A stretch of 64,000 bases of DNA from Pseudanabaena mucicola str. Chao 1806. Its GTDB lineage: Bacteria; Cyanobacteriota; Cyanobacteriia; Pseudanabaenales; Pseudanabaenaceae. The first letter of the stretch is position 1, and every line of letters starts with the position of its first letter. Location: assembly GCF_030323025.1 (NCBI RefSeq), contig NZ_CP097329.1:2900001-2964000 (forward strand), in the 5' to 3' direction. Positions 18,212-26,931 of the stretch are shown piece after piece. The notes under the pieces were generated by a model. It ran no database searches. It was not told the DNA's origin and saw only the letters and a program-made list of their open reading frames with translations. Both the position numbers and the translations under genes were made by a program.

Positions 18212-18250
18212 GGTAAGGATGGGCAGCGCTTCGCGTCGTCCATCCTTACC
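18212..18250. repeat. Isolated hairpin
   Basis: GGTAAGGATGG and CCATCCTTACC enclose AGCGCTTCGCGT, itself a small inner hairpin. No T-run follows. Similar in style to the cores of the other repeats, but it lacks recognisable outer arms. Confidence 0.6.
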
Positions 18251-18310
18251 ACAATAAATCCTTTGCTTTTTAGGAATACCTGATTTTCAAGTCGATATGT
18301 AATTCCTATG

Positions 18311-18459
18311 TAACGTGAGTTCAGGTTAAGCTGGCAAGTTTTAAAAGCCCAAAAGTAAAAGCCTTGCTTAGCAAGGCTTTTACTTTTGGGCTTTGAGAGA
18401 GGGTTTGCGTAGCAAACCCTCTCTCAAAGCCTGTTTCAAATTATCCCGAACTCGCGTTA
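18311..18459. repeat. Composite palindromic element with two nested hairpins
   Basis: Outer arms TAACGTGAGTTCAGG and CCCGAACTCGCGTTA match at 13 of 15 positions. Inside are two perfect hairpins. One is at about 18344-18393 (arms include AGCCCAAAAGTAAAAGCC and its complement). The other is at about 18394-18425 (GAGAGAGGGTTTGC, GTA, GCAAACCCTCTCTC). It is the only copy in this window. The remaining bases up to 18878 hold only a weak hairpin with a T-run near 18513-18547. Confidence 0.75.
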
Positions 18460-18878
18460 TTTACTCCCAGATTGGAAATTGCAGTAAATTAAGTAAAAAA
18501 AGCAAATAGAAAAGAGAGGTGATAATCAAATCATCCTCTTTTTTTTATCGTAAATACAGCTATTTCGCTGATGTATAGGTATAGAAGGATGCAGTTAGAT
18601 TAGATATTCGTAAAAACATTGATCCTAAATGAGATGTAAATGGATTCGTTTGCGCTTAACTAGCAATAATGATGGATGCCTGAGTGTAACTGAATCCAAT
18701 CATACTGACAAACTTATTTAGGTTTGCTATAGCAAAATCACAACTGCGATTCTAATGACGACTTGTGAGGGAAAGTGAGCTATTTTAACAATCAAATTCA
18801 GTTGCTATTGTGGTAAGTAAATACCTCAATTTTTAATAAAAACAAGCACAAGGCGCTTTTTGGCAATCGGCAATCAAA

Positions 18879-20825
18879 ATGAAACTCCCCGCCCCTTTAG
18901 TTAATTTTGGTGCTTTCTGTAAATGTAATCATCAGCAACTAATTGCTGGTTTGATTACTCTATCAGTATCATTAGGAGTTCTAGTCTTACGGGACAATGG
19001 CGTTTTTAGGCAGATCGAGCTTTTGAGTTATGACAGTTTTATGCGATCGCAAATCAACGAACCAAGCGATCAACGTATTATCATAGTGGAGATTTCTGAA
19101 GCCGATATTCAAAGATTTCGTTGGCCATTTTCTGATCGGCTTTTTGCCAAACTTATTAATCAAATTGCATCAGCGAAACCCGCAGTAATCGGTATTGATA
19201 AATATCTTGATCTTCCTGTTCTGGATGGTAGAAATGAACTAGTTGAGGCAACTAAAAATGCAGGAAATGTCGTTAATATAACCTTTGAATCTGTAGATGG
19301 TAAAAGTAAAATTGAACCTGCTAAAGATCTCGCACAAATCAGTCGTCATGGATATGTCAATTTATCTATAGATAAAGGAGCCGTTGTACGTCGTTCTGCT
19401 ATTGCTGGAGATTATGGTTCATTTGCTCTGGAAATCACCCAGCTATATTTACAAAAATTGCATAGTAAGCAAATAGCTTTTAATCCAGATGCAATTCAAT
19501 TTATGGCAGGAAAACAGATTATTCCGCGAATGACTGCAAATTATGGAGCATATCGCAAGGAAGATGATAGTGGATATCAAGTAATGATCCGCTATCGCGG
19601 TAAACCACGGTCATTTCAACATATCAGGGCAAGTGATGTCATTGATGGAAAATTTACCCCAGATCAATTTCGCGATCGCGCTGTACTGATTGGCGTAACG
19701 GCGGAAAGTCTCAAGGATAGCTTTGCTACGCCCGTTACTGCTGATGAAGAGGTGATGTATGGAGTGGAGATTCATGCCAATATTGTCAGCCAGTTAATTA
19801 GCGCTACATTAGATGATCGCCAATTTATACAGGTTTGGTCAAATGTTTTTGAAAACCTCTGGATAGCAGTCTGGGCAATTATTGGCGGTGGACTTGCAAC
19901 CTTTAGTCCTAATGCTTTCAAAACTGTTGGGCTTTTAGTTACTCTTTCGATTAGTTTAACTGTTGGTAGTTATATTGCCTTTGCTCAAGCATTGTGGCTC
20001 CCTATCTTTCCTTCATTATTGGGGTTGATTTTAGCAAATGTGTTAGTCATGTCCTATCAACTTGCCATTCAGCAATCCGAGCGCAAAGTTTTGATGGGAA
20101 TCTTTTCGCGCCATGTTTCCAAAGAACTTGTAGATATCATTTGGAGTAATCGCGATAAATTTATGGAAGAGGGACGCATTACAGGACAAGAGGTGTATGT
20201 AACAGTATTGTTTACTGATATGCGGAACTTTAGTACGACTGCCGAAGCTCAAGCTCCAGGAGAAACCTTGAATTGGCTCAATAGCTATCTCGGTACGATC
20301 GCTAATGAAGTGTTAGCCCATGGTGGCATGGTCGATAAATATATCGGCGATGCAGTAATGGCGGTTTTTGGTGTCCCAATTCCCCATATCAATGAAACTG
20401 AGCGTACCCGTGATGCTCAATTGGCAGTTGAGGCAGCTTTAGCGATCGCCCGTAAACTCGCAGAAATGAATGATATTTGGGTTGCACAGGGATTACCACC
20501 AGTAACAACAGGTATTGGTATTAACTCTGGTAATGTGATTGCTGGTAGTTTAGGTAGTTCTGAACGCTTAGAGTATTCAGTTTTAGGAGATGCAGTGAAT
20601 ATCGCTGCTCGTCTCGAAAGTTTTAACAAAGAGGTGGATGGTGGACCGTACCATATTTTGATTAGTGAAGATACCCATCAGAGGTTAAATAATAATTTTA
20701 AGACTGAGTTTGTGGGTAAATATGCCCTCAAAGGTAAAAAGCAAGAGACAGAAATTTATCGAGTATTAGATATTCAGAAAAAGTCTAATCCCGCCATTCG
20801 ATCAGCTTCCTCAGAAATTACATAA
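18879..20825 (+). CDS. CHASE2-domain adenylate cyclase (class III)
   Basis: 648 residues. A first membrane helix near 22-40 is followed by the CHASE2 sensor (ELLSYDSFMR, PSDQRIIIVEISEADI, RAVLIGVTAESLKDSF), which is extracytoplasmic in this family. Further hydrophobic segments span about 325-395 (NLWIAVWAIIGGGLATF, TVGLLVTLSISLTVGSYI). The cyclase domain runs from about 435: VLFTDMRNFST (metal Asp), GGMVDKYIGDAVMAVFG (Lys and second metal Asp), and LEYSVLGDAVNIAARLE (transition-state residues). The Lys in VDKYIGD favours ATP over GTP. It should convert an external signal into cAMP; cAMP controls motility in several cyanobacteria. The signal is unknown, and no partner gene is adjacent. Confidence 0.92.
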   Translation: MKLPAPLVNFGAFCKCNHQQLIAGLITLSVSLGVLVLRDNGVFRQIELLSYDSFMRSQINEPSDQRIIIVEISEADIQRFRWPFSDRLFAKLINQIASAKPAVIGIDKYLDLPVLDGRNELVEATKNAGNVVNITFESVDGKSKIEPAKDLAQISRHGYVNLSIDKGAVVRRSAIAGDYGSFALEITQLYLQKLHSKQIAFNPDAIQFMAGKQIIPRMTANYGAYRKEDDSGYQVMIRYRGKPRSFQHIRASDVIDGKFTPDQFRDRAVLIGVTAESLKDSFATPVTADEEVMYGVEIHANIVSQLISATLDDRQFIQVWSNVFENLWIAVWAIIGGGLATFSPNAFKTVGLLVTLSISLTVGSYIAFAQALWLPIFPSLLGLILANVLVMSYQLAIQQSERKVLMGIFSRHVSKELVDIIWSNRDKFMEEGRITGQEVYVTVLFTDMRNFSTTAEAQAPGETLNWLNSYLGTIANEVLAHGGMVDKYIGDAVMAVFGVPIPHINETERTRDAQLAVEAALAIARKLAEMNDIWVAQGLPPVTTGIGINSGNVIAGSLGSSERLEYSVLGDAVNIAARLESFNKEVDGGPYHILISEDTHQRLNNNFKTEFVGKYALKGKKQETEIYRVLDIQKKSNPAIRSASSEIT

Positions 20826-20831
20826 CAATGT

Positions 20832-20928
20832 TGTAGCGCTTTTCAAGCAAGCGAAGTACAGATGGTTATGTCTACGCCTTCGGCATGGACATAACCATCT
20901 GTACTTTACTAGACTGATAAACGTTATA
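20832..20928. repeat. Palindromic repeat family C, copy 1
   Basis: Starts TGTAGCGCTTTTCAAGCAAG and ends CTAGACTGATAAACGTTATA. The core arms AGTACAGATGGTTATGTC and GACATAACCATCTGTACT are exact complements. It lies seven bases after the cyclase stop. Confidence 0.88.
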
Positions 20929-20931
20929 AAT

Positions 20932-21028
20932 TTAGGACTTACGCAAACCGAACGAATTTATTAGGCTTGAGGTAGATGTGGGTGCGGGCGAAGCCCGCAC
21001 CCACATCTACCCAATGCGTAAGTCCTAA
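20932..21028. repeat. Palindromic repeat family A, copy 2
   Basis: Outer arms TTAGGACTTACGCA and TGCGTAAGTCCTAA; core arms GTAGATGTGGGTGCGGGC and complement around GAA. Nearly identical to copy 1 apart from one extra G in the core that is matched by an extra C in the other arm. It directly follows a family C copy. Confidence 0.92.
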
Positions 21029-21042
21029 AATTAAGAGTTTTA

Positions 21043-21095
21043 ATAACAAGCACATAAAAAGCGACGCAATTCGTCGCTTTTTATGTGCTTGTTAT
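21043..21095. terminator. Long hairpin, probable terminator of the lipoprotein gene
   Basis: Perfect 24-base arms (begin ATAACAAGCACATAAAAAGC) around CAATT. It lies five bases after the stop of the leftward gene, with an AT-rich inner part giving a T-run on that strand. Confidence 0.75.
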
Positions 21096-21100
21096 GGAAT

Positions 21101-22879
21101 TTATTTGACTGACTTAGTTAACATCTTAACAGGAGTTGTAGAACTAGTCGAAAGATCGGTTACGACTGGAGCATTATCTGTAGACTTAGCTTCAGGTTGA
21201 ACATCTGTGTTTGCTTTTGTTGACTCAGTAGATTTTACCTCTGATTTCGTTACAGTCTGTTCTGAGGAATTTGTTCGTCTAAAATTAAAATTTTTGAGGT
21301 AATTCTTCAATCTATTTGATGTACCTTTGGTAACATCCTCAGATACTGCGTCAGATTTGGAATCTGACTGAGATTTTGTTTCTGTGGAAATTGGCTCTTG
21401 GGTTACTGGTTGACTAACTGGTTCCTTAGCTTGAGTGGGAATAGTATTGACTTTAACAATAGGTTTGACCTTAGCAGTCTCTACAGTAGGTGTGGAAGTG
21501 ACCAAGGGTATAGTCTTAAATTTTACAGGCTCTAATGTGGTCTTTACTACAGGTGTTGTCTTGCCTAGGATTGGAGTCACTTTAGCAGATGTTGTTAAAG
21601 GTAAAACCCTAGTAGGCTCTGGGGAAAATTTTACTGGCGCGATCGGCGTTGTTTTGGTGGGAGCAACAGTAGGAGTAACGGTTGTAGTTACTGTCTTTAC
21701 CACAGGAACGACAGGCTCTACCGATGTGGGAGCAGACTTATCAGCAGGTTTTACTTCTTCTGTCTTAACTGTGGATTGAGATGTAGCTGTTGGCACAGGT
21801 GATGCAGATTGAGGCGTTGCTTCCACTTTAGCAGGAGTCACAACTGGGGCAGGCGTTACGGGAACGGCGGTAGGAGTTGACGTAGGGGTAGAAGTGGGTG
21901 TTACATAATTTGGATCAACGATCGCTTCAATATTAGCAATCTTTTCGCCACGCACTAGACGGGATAGGGTATCAGTACCGTTGGGTTGGAAGTTAATCAC
22001 ATGAGCTGTGCTATTAAACACATTGGGAATTGCATCGCCATCATCTTCGAGCAATTCCAACTTGACCCAGTTTTTACCAGACTTCAATCCTTTTAAATAA
22101 ATTGGCTCCCAGCGATCAAAGGTAAAACTTTGACCATTAACCGTGGCACGTACTTGCCAATCATCAATAGTTGGTTCATCCTTTCCGAGTAAATGCAATG
22201 GTGCATTTTGAAGATAAAAATCCAACATGACTGGCTCTGCTCCATAGGTTCCGACAGGACGACTATAGGTAAGCAGAGGTATTTTGGTATCGGGAGTATT
22301 TTCGCCAGTCTTGGTTAAGACATTAAAGGAAACCTGTGCATAGGCTCCTTTGTTTTTAAAACTTTCATGCCAAGGACGAGAGGCAAAAGCTCGAATTGTA
22401 TGAGTTCCAGGAGAGAGATTGTCAAAGGTTGTGGTTTGGCTGAGATCGTAAAGAGCTTTGTATTCTTGGTTATCTAAGGTCACATGGATATGGGGACCTA
22501 GACTAAAGTCAGCATTTTTAAAAATCGGCAAATTTTTAACATCAAATTTCACGGCGACTTGATCACTATTAATTACCTCATCAGGTTTAGGGCTAACTAT
22601 ACTTACCTGTGGCTCGTAGCCATCTAGAAGCCGACTTAAACGCTGAATCTCTGTAGGTGGTGAAACTTCGACAATATTCGTAGTGACTGTCTCAACTTTT
22701 TTGACAGGGGCTTTAACTACGGGTTTATTGTCACCACCGCAAGCTGTGAGGTAAAAGCACAGGGCGATCGCCATTACCAAACTAGTTAACTTTTTCCAAG
22801 GAATATTTCGCCAATAAGTTTGAACTCTCGAAGTCTTTGGCTTGTCTTCGGGTTGGTTAGAGTTTGCGATCGCGCTCAT
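21101..22879 (-). CDS. Cyanobacterial lipoprotein with Pro/Thr/Val-rich tail
   Basis: 592 residues from the ATG at 22877-22879; a TTG five codons upstream is less likely. A basic leader and TSLVMAIALCFYLTACGGD form a lipoprotein signal with Cys47 as the lipid-bearing residue. Residues about 75-300 look folded, with beta-type repeats (VSIVSPKPDEVINSDQVAVK, LGPHIHVTLDNQEYKALYD, LSPGTHTIRAFASRPWHESF). This is an Ig-like arrangement I have seen in unnamed cyanobacterial envelope proteins. From about 310 onward the chain is low complexity (TPTSTPTSTPTAVPV and similar) for some 240 residues, with a short basic block (NRLKNYLKNFNFRR). The tail could span peptidoglycan or be a flexible stalk. No partner gene is evident; function unknown. 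Confidence 0.75.
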   Translation of the reverse strand: MSAIANSNQPEDKPKTSRVQTYWRNIPWKKLTSLVMAIALCFYLTACGGDNKPVVKAPVKKVETVTTNIVEVSPPTEIQRLSRLLDGYEPQVSIVSPKPDEVINSDQVAVKFDVKNLPIFKNADFSLGPHIHVTLDNQEYKALYDLSQTTTFDNLSPGTHTIRAFASRPWHESFKNKGAYAQVSFNVLTKTGENTPDTKIPLLTYSRPVGTYGAEPVMLDFYLQNAPLHLLGKDEPTIDDWQVRATVNGQSFTFDRWEPIYLKGLKSGKNWVKLELLEDDGDAIPNVFNSTAHVINFQPNGTDTLSRLVRGEKIANIEAIVDPNYVTPTSTPTSTPTAVPVTPAPVVTPAKVEATPQSASPVPTATSQSTVKTEEVKPADKSAPTSVEPVVPVVKTVTTTVTPTVAPTKTTPIAPVKFSPEPTRVLPLTTSAKVTPILGKTTPVVKTTLEPVKFKTIPLVTSTPTVETAKVKPIVKVNTIPTQAKEPVSQPVTQEPISTETKSQSDSKSDAVSEDVTKGTSNRLKNYLKNFNFRRTNSSEQTVTKSEVKSTESTKANTDVQPEAKSTDNAPVVTDLSTSSTTPVKMLTKSVK

Positions 22880-23064
22880 AAAAACTATGCTCAACTCACA
22901 TTACACAGGCAAATATACCGAAAAATGACCTCTTTGCTTATAAAGAAACTTCATTATTTATAAATCTATTTACAAAAGTGCTGTCTAGATTAGGTTTTCC
23001 ATAAATTGATTTATGCTAAAAACTGTTTCCTATCATCCTTTCACCGAAAGAGCTATTTTCGTCC

Positions 23065-23931
23065 ATGCAAGTACGCCGCCAATCTGAATTTGCCCGTCAC
23101 AAAGGTTATGAGATCGCCTCTATCACTGACGTTCCCCAAAATATCTTAGAAAAAATTGTCTGGCAAAAGGAGCGTGAGGTAGCGCAAATGTACGCCAACG
23201 AGTCGCTAGATGCGGTTAAAGCGAAACTAGTAAATGTGCAACCAGCACGAGATTTTTATGGCAGATTGCAAAATTCTCTTACCCATCCTGCCTTGATCGC
23301 CGAAGTCAAAAAAGCATCACCTAGCAAAGGTGTATTTCGAGAAGATTTTAATCCACAAGCGATCGCTAAAGCTTACGAAATTGGCGGAGCAAGTTGTCTC
23401 TCAGTATTGACCGATGCAGATTTTTTTCAAGGGGGTTTTGAAAATCTGCAATTAGTACGCCAGGTTGTTGATTTACCGTTACTTTGCAAAGAATTTATTA
23501 TTGATCCCTATCAAATCTATTGGGGGCGATCGCATGGGGCGGATGCCATTTTATTAATTACCGCAATTCTCACTGATGCCGATTTGTCTGAGTTACAAGC
23601 CTTAATTCATCAGTTAGGGATGACGGCTTTAGTTGAAGTTCATACTCAAGAGGAATTAGATCGGGTTTTACAAATTCCTGATGTGCGCTTAATCGGGATT
23701 AACAATCGCAATTTAGAAAATTTCGTTGTTGAACTTGAGCAGACCAAAGTTTTAATGGATAGATTAGATCCAGACACTAGAAATAAATATCTCTGGGTAA
23801 GCGAATCTGGTATTTATACCCGTCAAGATTTAGATTTTGTAAAAAATTGTGGTGCAAGTGCTGTATTGGTTGGTGAATCTTTAATCAAACAAGAAAATAT
23901 AAAAGAAGCAGTTAAAAGTCTAATCCTCTAA
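23065..23931 (+). CDS. trpC: Indole-3-glycerol-phosphate synthase
   Basis: 288 residues. PALIAEVKKASPSKGVFRED carries the catalytic Lys and the conserved SPSKG. Next are GGASCLSVLTDADFFQGGFE, PLLCKEFIIDPYQIYWGRSH, GADAILLITAIL and LIGINNRNLENFVV. All (beta/alpha)8 barrel catalytic blocks of TrpC are there. It closes the indole ring from CdRP in tryptophan synthesis. As usual in cyanobacteria, the gene is not in a trp operon. A family C repeat starts at the base after its stop codon. Confidence 0.97.
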   Translation: MQVRRQSEFARHKGYEIASITDVPQNILEKIVWQKEREVAQMYANESLDAVKAKLVNVQPARDFYGRLQNSLTHPALIAEVKKASPSKGVFREDFNPQAIAKAYEIGGASCLSVLTDADFFQGGFENLQLVRQVVDLPLLCKEFIIDPYQIYWGRSHGADAILLITAILTDADLSELQALIHQLGMTALVEVHTQEELDRVLQIPDVRLIGINNRNLENFVVELEQTKVLMDRLDPDTRNKYLWVSESGIYTRQDLDFVKNCGASAVLVGESLIKQENIKEAVKSLIL

Positions 23932-24026
23932 TATAGCATTTTTCAAGCAAGCGAGGTACACAGGTTGGTTTCCCCGACTTTGGCGGGGAAACCAACCTGT
24001 ACTTCACCAGACTGGTAAACACTATA
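23932..24026. repeat. Palindromic repeat family C, copy 2
   Basis: Starts TATAGCATTTTTCAAGCAAG directly after the trpC stop and ends CCAGACTGGTAAACACTATA. Core arms GTACACAGGTTGGTTTCCCC and near complement. It probably ends the trpC message. Confidence 0.9.
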
Positions 24027-24078
24027 ATTTTGGTAGGGATGGGGGCGCGGAACAACACATATTTTTATTTTAAATTTT

Positions 24079-24172
24079 TTAGGACTTACGCATTGGGTAG
24101 ATGTGGTGCGGGCTTTGCCCGCACCACATCTACCTCAATCCTAAGAAATTCCTTCGGTTTGCGTAAGTCCTA
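24079..24172. repeat. Palindromic repeat family A, copy 3 (inverted)
   Basis: Same outer arms as copies 1 and 2 but in the opposite orientation: the GGTAGATGTGG core comes first and the CCTTCGGTTTGCGTAAGTCC side second. It ends three bases before the stop codon of the leftward hydrolase gene. Confidence 0.9.
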
Positions 24173-24175
24173 TTT

Positions 24176-25108
24176 TTATAAAGTTTGGAGTATATTCTCT
24201 AATTTGGGAGTGTCTCTCCATCCTGTGTAGGCACTATAAATACATTGATCACATGAACCTTGCGCGTTTGTTACTTTTTCGCTGACAAATACATGCATCA
24301 CCTGTAATGAATTTTTCCATGTCCAGAGCTTTGTACCATCTGGATAGGTTTGGATTACCTTGGCATCAGCAAAGTTTTGATGATCAATTTCGGTGAGGTC
24401 GATCGCTCTTAGTTTGGCAATTAACAGAGAAGCTGTATTGATTGGGACTGTGGCAATTGTCGGGTTTGACCAAAATTGACTTACTGCGGTAGCAACTCTG
24501 GGATGATTTTTGAGAGTGGGATGGCGCAAATTATTGAGATAGACCAAACTAGCACGGTTAAATTGCGAACATCCTATGGGTACTGTGCCATCTGTATAAT
24601 TGCCAATATTACCCACGATTGATAGAGTTGGAACCTTCACGGCAATCGCTTCAGCAATCGAGCGACGATTTTTACCAAGATCGCGGGCAATTAGCGGAAA
24701 TAAGCGCAGTGGATCGAATAATCTGCCTAAATCAGAGCCGCCGACGGGTGAGCCAACTAGCACTAGGCTGTGAACTTTGTGCCACCATTCCTGATGACGA
24801 TTTAAAACTTCGAGCCAGATTAAGCCGCCCATTGAGTGACCAATAATGCGTAGGGGGAGATCAGGATATTGGGCGATCGCCTCTAATGCAATTCGTTCAA
24901 CTTTGTCGATTAATGGGGCGATTGTTAACCAAGTATTAATCCAACCTAGATCAGGTGTATAGATAGGAATATTAGTGCTTGAAACTTCATTTACTAATGC
25001 TTGAGCTAGGTAATAGATATCGTGGTATGTATCCGCCCATCCATGCTGTGCAAATAGTATGAAGTTTTGCTTTTTAGAGAAATCTTGCTGCGGGGCAGTG
25101 CTAGACAT
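24176..25108 (-). CDS. Alpha/beta hydrolase, lipase-like
   Basis: 310 residues. FILFAQHGWADTYHDIYYLA near the start gives the HG oxyanion motif. LRIIGHSMGGLIWLEVLNRH is the nucleophile elbow (Ser in GHSMGG). A late His in VMHVFVSEKV or HQNF would complete the triad, but I cannot place it with confidence. SLVLVGSPVGGSDLGRLFDP and VPTLSIVGNIGNYTDGTVPI resemble triacylglycerol lipase and esterase folds with an Asp after a strand. No signal peptide is seen, so it is probably cytoplasmic. Substrate unknown. It is flanked on its 3' side by repeat A3. Confidence 0.8.
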   Translation of the reverse strand: MSSTAPQQDFSKKQNFILFAQHGWADTYHDIYYLAQALVNEVSSTNIPIYTPDLGWINTWLTIAPLIDKVERIALEAIAQYPDLPLRIIGHSMGGLIWLEVLNRHQEWWHKVHSLVLVGSPVGGSDLGRLFDPLRLFPLIARDLGKNRRSIAEAIAVKVPTLSIVGNIGNYTDGTVPIGCSQFNRASLVYLNNLRHPTLKNHPRVATAVSQFWSNPTIATVPINTASLLIAKLRAIDLTEIDHQNFADAKVIQTYPDGTKLWTWKNSLQVMHVFVSEKVTNAQGSCDQCIYSAYTGWRDTPKLENILQTL

Positions 25109-25288
25109 GATTTAAGCTTAACTACCTTCTAATTCTAAAGCTACGATACATGATTGCTTTATCAAACTTGGTATCAACTTCTAGCTTTGTTACCTCCAAA
25201 TTTGAGTTTAGACTAAGCATTTACTTAAAACTCAAAAAATATTTCAATACTAATCAAAATCTCAATAGTCTGTAATTAAAAAACTTTG

Positions 25289-25369
25289 GGTAGTCATGCA
25301 ATGTAATTGTGTTGCGGGCGCGAAGCGCCCGCAACACAATTACTAAAAAAATTACTTTGCAGCACTATC
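25289..25369. repeat. Palindromic repeat family B, copy 1
   Basis: Starts GGTAGTCATGCAATGTAATT and ends GCAGCACTATC. The core arms TTGTGTTGCGGGCGC and GCGCCCGCAACACAA enclose GAA. The right end overlaps the last two codons of the leftward peroxiredoxin gene, including its TAG. Confidence 0.9.
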
Positions 25370-25931
25370 GAATTTTGATTGCCGTCATTCCTTCTTGCCA
25401 ATCAACTGGGCAAACCTCGTTTTCATGGATTTGGGTATGTTGAATTGCTTTCAGGGTACGCAGCGTTTCATCAATACTGCGTCCAAAGGCTAAGTTATTA
25501 ATCGTTGTGTGCTGGACGATTCCTGCTTTGTCAATTATAAACAATCCTCGAAAAGCTACACCTGTAGACGGATCAAGCACATTAAAAGCTGTGGCGATCG
25601 CCTTAGTTAGATCAGATACTAAGGGACATTTAATATCACCGCCCAGACCACCATCTGCAAGTGGGGTTTGAATCCATGCAAGATGAGCATATTTGCTATC
25701 AACAGAAATACCGATTACTTCCGTATTTAATTTAGTAAAGTCATCGTAGCGATTGCTAAAGGCAAGGACTTCGGTGGGGCAAACAAACGTAAAGTCAAGG
25801 GGATAAAAGAATAAAACAACATATTTATTCTTTTGGTAGCTAGAAAGTTTAATTTTGGTAAATTCCTGATCGACGACTGCATCTGCTTCAAAATCTGGTG
25901 CAGGATTACCGACTCGTAGGCATTCAAGCAT
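25365..25931 (-). CDS. 2-Cys peroxiredoxin
   Basis: 188 residues from the ATG at 25929-25931. [20 protein letters not shown] contains the peroxidatic Cys in the FVCPTE motif; [13 protein letters not shown] near the C-terminus holds the resolving Cys. [19 protein letters not shown] is also typical. The protein is a typical 2-Cys (Prx1/AhpC) enzyme that reduces peroxides with thioredoxin or NTR electrons. It stops at MTAIKIR, shorter than many relatives, and the TAG falls within the end of repeat B1, so the repeat may have trimmed or reset the C-terminus. A 15-base tandem direct repeat lies just upstream. Confidence 0.95.
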   Translation of the reverse strand: MLECLRVGNPAPDFEADAVVDQEFTKIKLSSYQKNKYVVLFFYPLDFTFVCPTEVLAFSNRYDDFTKLNTEVIGISVDSKYAHLAWIQTPLADGGLGGDIKCPLVSDLTKAIATAFNVLDPSTGVAFRGLFIIDKAGIVQHTTINNLAFGRSIDETLRTLKAIQHTQIHENEVCPVDWQEGMTAIKIR

Positions 25932-25955
25932 AAACAATTTAACCGATAAACCTAA

Positions 25956-25985
25956 TAAATTTGGTAAGTATAAATTTGGTAAGCA
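25956..25985 (-). promoter_or_regulatory. Tandem direct repeat upstream of the peroxiredoxin gene
   Basis: TAAATTTGGTAAGTA followed at once by TAAATTTGGTAAGCA (14 of 15 identical), 25 to 54 bases before the start on the coding strand. Adjacent direct repeats at this distance could be a binding site for a dimeric activator or repressor. No known consensus is recognised. Confidence 0.4.
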
Positions 25986-26138
25986 TTATGTTGCAAAATT
26001 CAACATCGTTCACAGATTTTTGAGTAATAAGCAAATAATCAAAGCTAAATTAGTAACGAATTAACCTGTGATTTGTTTCATTATGATTATTGGGCTTAGT
26101 GCTATTCTAGGAGCAGTTCAGCTTTCTAAGTTGCAATT

Positions 26139-26555
26139 ATGTCACCAGTAAATGAAGCTCATTCCGTGATCGCCAGTCTATCCAATCTTCATGGGGAATC
26201 AGCCCATATTACTGTAGAGAGACCTTGGGGATCATTTACTACGTTGGAGGAGGGGCGTGGTTACAAGATTAAGCGAATCGAAGTCAAACCAGGTCATCGC
26301 CTCAGTTTGCAAATGCATCATCATCGTAGTGAACATTGGATTGTAGTATCGGGTACAGCCAAAGTGACCTGTGCGGACAAAGAAACGATGATCAGTACAA
26401 ATCAATCGACCTATGTACCGAAATGTACCGCACATCGACTTGAAAATCCAGGTATTATTCCGCTAATTCTAATTGAAGTACAAAATGGTGAATATTTGGG
26501 TGAAGATGACATTATTCGCTTTCAAGATGACTATGCAAGACATGAGAAGAAATAA
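26139..26555 (+). CDS. Cupin, mannose-6-phosphate isomerase type II-like
   Basis: 138 residues. ERPWGSFTTLEEGRGYKIKR, then VKPGHRLSLQMHHHRSEHWI (His and Glu metal ligands of cupin motif 1), VVSGTAKVTC, and HRLENPGIIPLILIEVQNGE (motif 2). This is the C-terminal cupin domain of ManC/AlgA as a stand-alone protein, common in cyanobacteria. Members interconvert mannose 6-phosphate and fructose 6-phosphate, feeding GDP-mannose for polysaccharides. The guanylyltransferase half is not present in this window. Confidence 0.9.
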   Translation: MSPVNEAHSVIASLSNLHGESAHITVERPWGSFTTLEEGRGYKIKRIEVKPGHRLSLQMHHHRSEHWIVVSGTAKVTCADKETMISTNQSTYVPKCTAHRLENPGIIPLILIEVQNGEYLGEDDIIRFQDDYARHEKK

Positions 26556-26799
26556 ACATACAACAATAACCTAAATTTGTTGTCGCACCACACAAACATT
26601 TGTGCAATGATAAAAGAAAGCCCACTGTTTCCAGTGGGACTAGCATTTTTGTGTTGAGTGCGGATATCTTAGATCATTTTTTGGTCAAAGATATTAAGTT
26701 TTCTACCTGTTTAGGTGATTTTTCTGTGATTTTAGGTCACAAATTTTAGAGGATAAGTAGTAAAGCTCAGCGTTGCTACTTATCCTTTAGTTTATATAA
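26556..26799. other. Intergenic stretch with two hairpins
   Basis: No coding frame. A short hairpin CCCACTG-TTTC-CAGTGGG at 26621-26638 may end the cupin message. A second one pairs AGGATAAGTAG with CTACTTATCCT near 26751-26787. Confidence 0.4.
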
Positions 26800-26877
26800 C
26801 CTTCCTAAGTAGTTTGTGGAGTTGTACCACATTGGTATTTACCTCCACAAACCTAAAAATCTACAAATTACTTGAGA
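26800..26877. repeat. Palindromic repeat family D, degraded copy
   Basis: CTTCCTAAGTAGTTTGTGGAG on the left, then CTCCACAAACCTAAAAATCTAC and AATTACTTGAG. The CACAAACC(T)AAAAATCTACAAAT block is diagnostic of family D, but the TATAGC ends are lost. Confidence 0.65.
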
Positions 26878-26931
26878 CATTTTGCCATATATAGGCAAAA
26901 TGTCTCAGACATTTCATTATGACTCAAGAAG

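Noticed and set aside
21435-21779. 114-codon rightward ORF
   Set aside because: It is the antisense reading of the low-complexity lipoprotein tail; Thr/Val/Gly runs arise from the complementary codons.
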